In this document: in pieces, positions 62,751 to 64,000 of the stretch | How the letters are laid out: the number at the start of each line of letters is the position of its first letter | How positions within the stretch are numbered: the first letter of the stretch is position 1 | Assembly (NCBI GenBank): GCA_018136815.1 | Contig: CM030941.1 | Coordinates: 424,939-488,938, forward strand | Reading direction: 5' to 3' | Source: Isochrysis galbana | Lineage: Eukaryota; Haptophyta; Isochrysidales; Isochrysidaceae | Length of the DNA stretch: 64,000 nucleotides | Notes under the pieces: model-generated | Seen by the model: the letters and a program-made list of their open reading frames with translations, nothing else | Told to the model about the DNA's origin: nothing | Databases searched by the model: none | Made by a program: the position numbers and the translations under genes

Positions 62751-64000
62751 AGGTACCTCGCTTTTAAGAACGAGTCCCTTAAAGTAAGGACAAACTTCGC
62801 TAGGTGAGAGCGCGAGCACAAAGTGCTTGTTTTGCCTAAACCTTGGCTTGTTGGTTACCTCATTATATCCTCTTTTAATGTTCCCTGGGCACTAAGGCAC
62901 CATTCCCTCAGCAATACCAAGTTTTGTGACATACTTCACGGGGCGTCGGGTCAAATCACAGTTTGTCCTTGAAATGAAGAGGTGGCTGATACCCCCATTG
63001 GAAAGCTCTTCCACCCATGGTTCCCAGGAGATGAAACGTTGCTTTGATTGCCCCTTTTGAGACCTTAAGTGACGACGAAGCGTGATTTTGCCCTCCAACG
63101 GCCCAATTTGTCAACATACGGCTCAAAAGGGCTAAAAAAAAACTCCTCCCGCGTGAGCGAATCGTCCGAGTGCAGCACCGCATGCTGAATGTGGCAGCAA
63201 AAGTGAACGAAGACAAGCTCTGCAAAGTTGGTCATGGGGAGAGCTTAGGTTGAATGGGAGGTAATGATGATTTGCTTCAGGGCCTGTCAGGGGTCAAGGT
63301 GCAGTTCTGTCGATCCCAGTGGGGGGTTGCCAACGACGGGAGGGATGTGCCAAAAAAAGAGGGGCCAATTAACATTGTGACCAAAATAGACGGGAGGGAT
63401 GTGACAAAAAAAGGGAACCTCGAGTTGCATCTTCTCGGGAACATTGGAAGCCGCTCAAGCTTTCTCACGCAAATGCCGCGTCCACGTGCGTGCTGGCAAA
63501 GGATGGGTCGAACGCCCTGAGTAAGCCCAACGCCTCATGCTGATCCTCTCCTCAGGATCCTCCTCCTCCTCTAGGTCTTGCGCTCGAGCTGCAGCGCTTG
63601 CAGCAGCGCTGCGCGCGGTGAAGAACTCCTGCCACTGTCGGTGCGCCGAGATCGTGGCCGAGGCGGAGGCGGTGGCTGTGGCTGTGGAGGCGGATACTGT
63701 CGCCCTTACTTGGGCGCCAGCCCCATGCTCGCTATCGCTGTTGTTGTGGTTAGGGGGAGAGCCGCCTTTAGGTTTCTCCCAAGGGAGCCTCTCTCCTTTG
63801 CTCTTCCTCCCTTCGTGTGTTTTGTTTTCCCCCCTTCGCTCTTCGGGCGTGCACACGCACGGGCGCTGAGGCGGACGCCGCCGCCGAACATTTCGCCGCT
63901 CTTCGCCCCTTCGTTGTTGGCATGAGCGAGCCCGAGGTGAAGGCGGCCGCTCGCCTCATCCTTCGATCGTTCGCCGTTCTCCCATCCGCCCCATCCGGAG
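62751..64000. other. No supported gene; short tandem repeat
   Basis: A 25-base repeat occurs at 63335-63359 and 63389-63413. The last 500 bases hold overlapping Ala-rich frames on both strands, for example minus 63455-63856 with EFFTARSAAASAAARAQDLE; one could be an exon running off the window, but nothing decides the strand. Confidence 0.4.
63335..63413 (+). repeat. 25-base direct repeat pair
   Basis: GACGGGAGGGATGTG(C/A)CAAAAAAAG-type unit at 63335-63359 and again at 63389-63413, with one difference, 54 bases apart. Confidence 0.7.

Overview
The window is nuclear DNA of a eukaryotic microbe, most likely a haptophyte or a similar GC-rich secondary-plastid alga. The evidence is short GT-AG introns (80-355 bp, most 100-180 bp), eukaryote-only proteins (CacyBP/SIP, ALKBH1, Sfi1-type centrin-binding repeats, OSCA/CSC1-like channel, SMG8-like factor, polytopic hybrid histidine kinase), and a leucine-rich-repeat scrap of a type that I recall as common in haptophytes. 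The lineage is an inference; eukaryote is certain. Long poly-G/C runs and GA/CT microsatellites fill the spaces between genes.

Layout, left to right. 0.4-0.5 kb: integrase scrap. 0.75-1.76 kb (-): SDR oxidoreductase, two exons. 2.7-3.4 kb (+): CacyBP/SIP-like protein. 5.1-6.4 kb (-): ALKBH1-like dioxygenase with a stop-free in-frame intron. 6.5-7.4 kb (-): relic of a phage-type methyltransferase domain. 7.7-9.7 kb (+): four-exon secretory glycosyltransferase. 10.1-10.6 kb (+): small Cys/His protein. 10.7-12.3 kb: a duplicated 117-bp block and a LINE relic. 13.2-16.8 kb (-): OSCA/CSC1-like channel. 17.3 kb: 100-N assembly gap. 17.4-31.2 kb (-): large Ty3/gypsy chromovirus, with part of a second copy at the gap. 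31.3-32.3 kb (+): broken DUF7869-like transposase. 33.2-40.1 kb (-): giant Sfi1-repeat protein ending in EF-hands. 40.8-41.3 kb (+): solo LTR of the same chromovirus family. 41.6-43.6 kb (-): disordered protein with repeated TP/SPPR motifs. 45.6-49.9 kb (-): three-exon membrane hybrid histidine kinase. 50-54 kb: low-complexity DNA, dispersed repeats, a coiled-coil ORF and a gypsy integrase scrap. 54.6-56.8 kb (-): SMG8-like protein. 57-59.3 kb: microsatellites, an inverted repeat copy, a second LINE relic. 60.5-62.2 kb (+): four-exon delta-9-type fatty acid desaturase. 62.6-64 kb: LRR scrap and little else.

The most unusual object is the chromovirus. Gag and pol lie in one frame separated by a single in-frame UAG. 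About 700 codons further on, before the aspartic protease, pol carries a domain closely resembling a phage/bacterial SAM methyltransferase with a PPC motif and an ENP motif. The same domain also survives alone as a relic at 6.5-7.4 kb. The element order is LTR-gag-(UAG)-linker-methyltransferase-protease-RT-RNaseH-integrase-chromodomain-LTR. In the sequence as given pol is broken by several frame changes, nearly all equal to loss of one base, so some may be consensus errors.

The host genes do not form an operon or an obvious pathway. Themes are membrane sensing and signalling (OSCA-like channel, hybrid kinase), RNA/DNA surveillance (SMG8-like, ALKBH1), lipid desaturation and the centrin cytoskeleton. 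All exon joins given here were worked out by eye from splice sites and frame, without transcript data.
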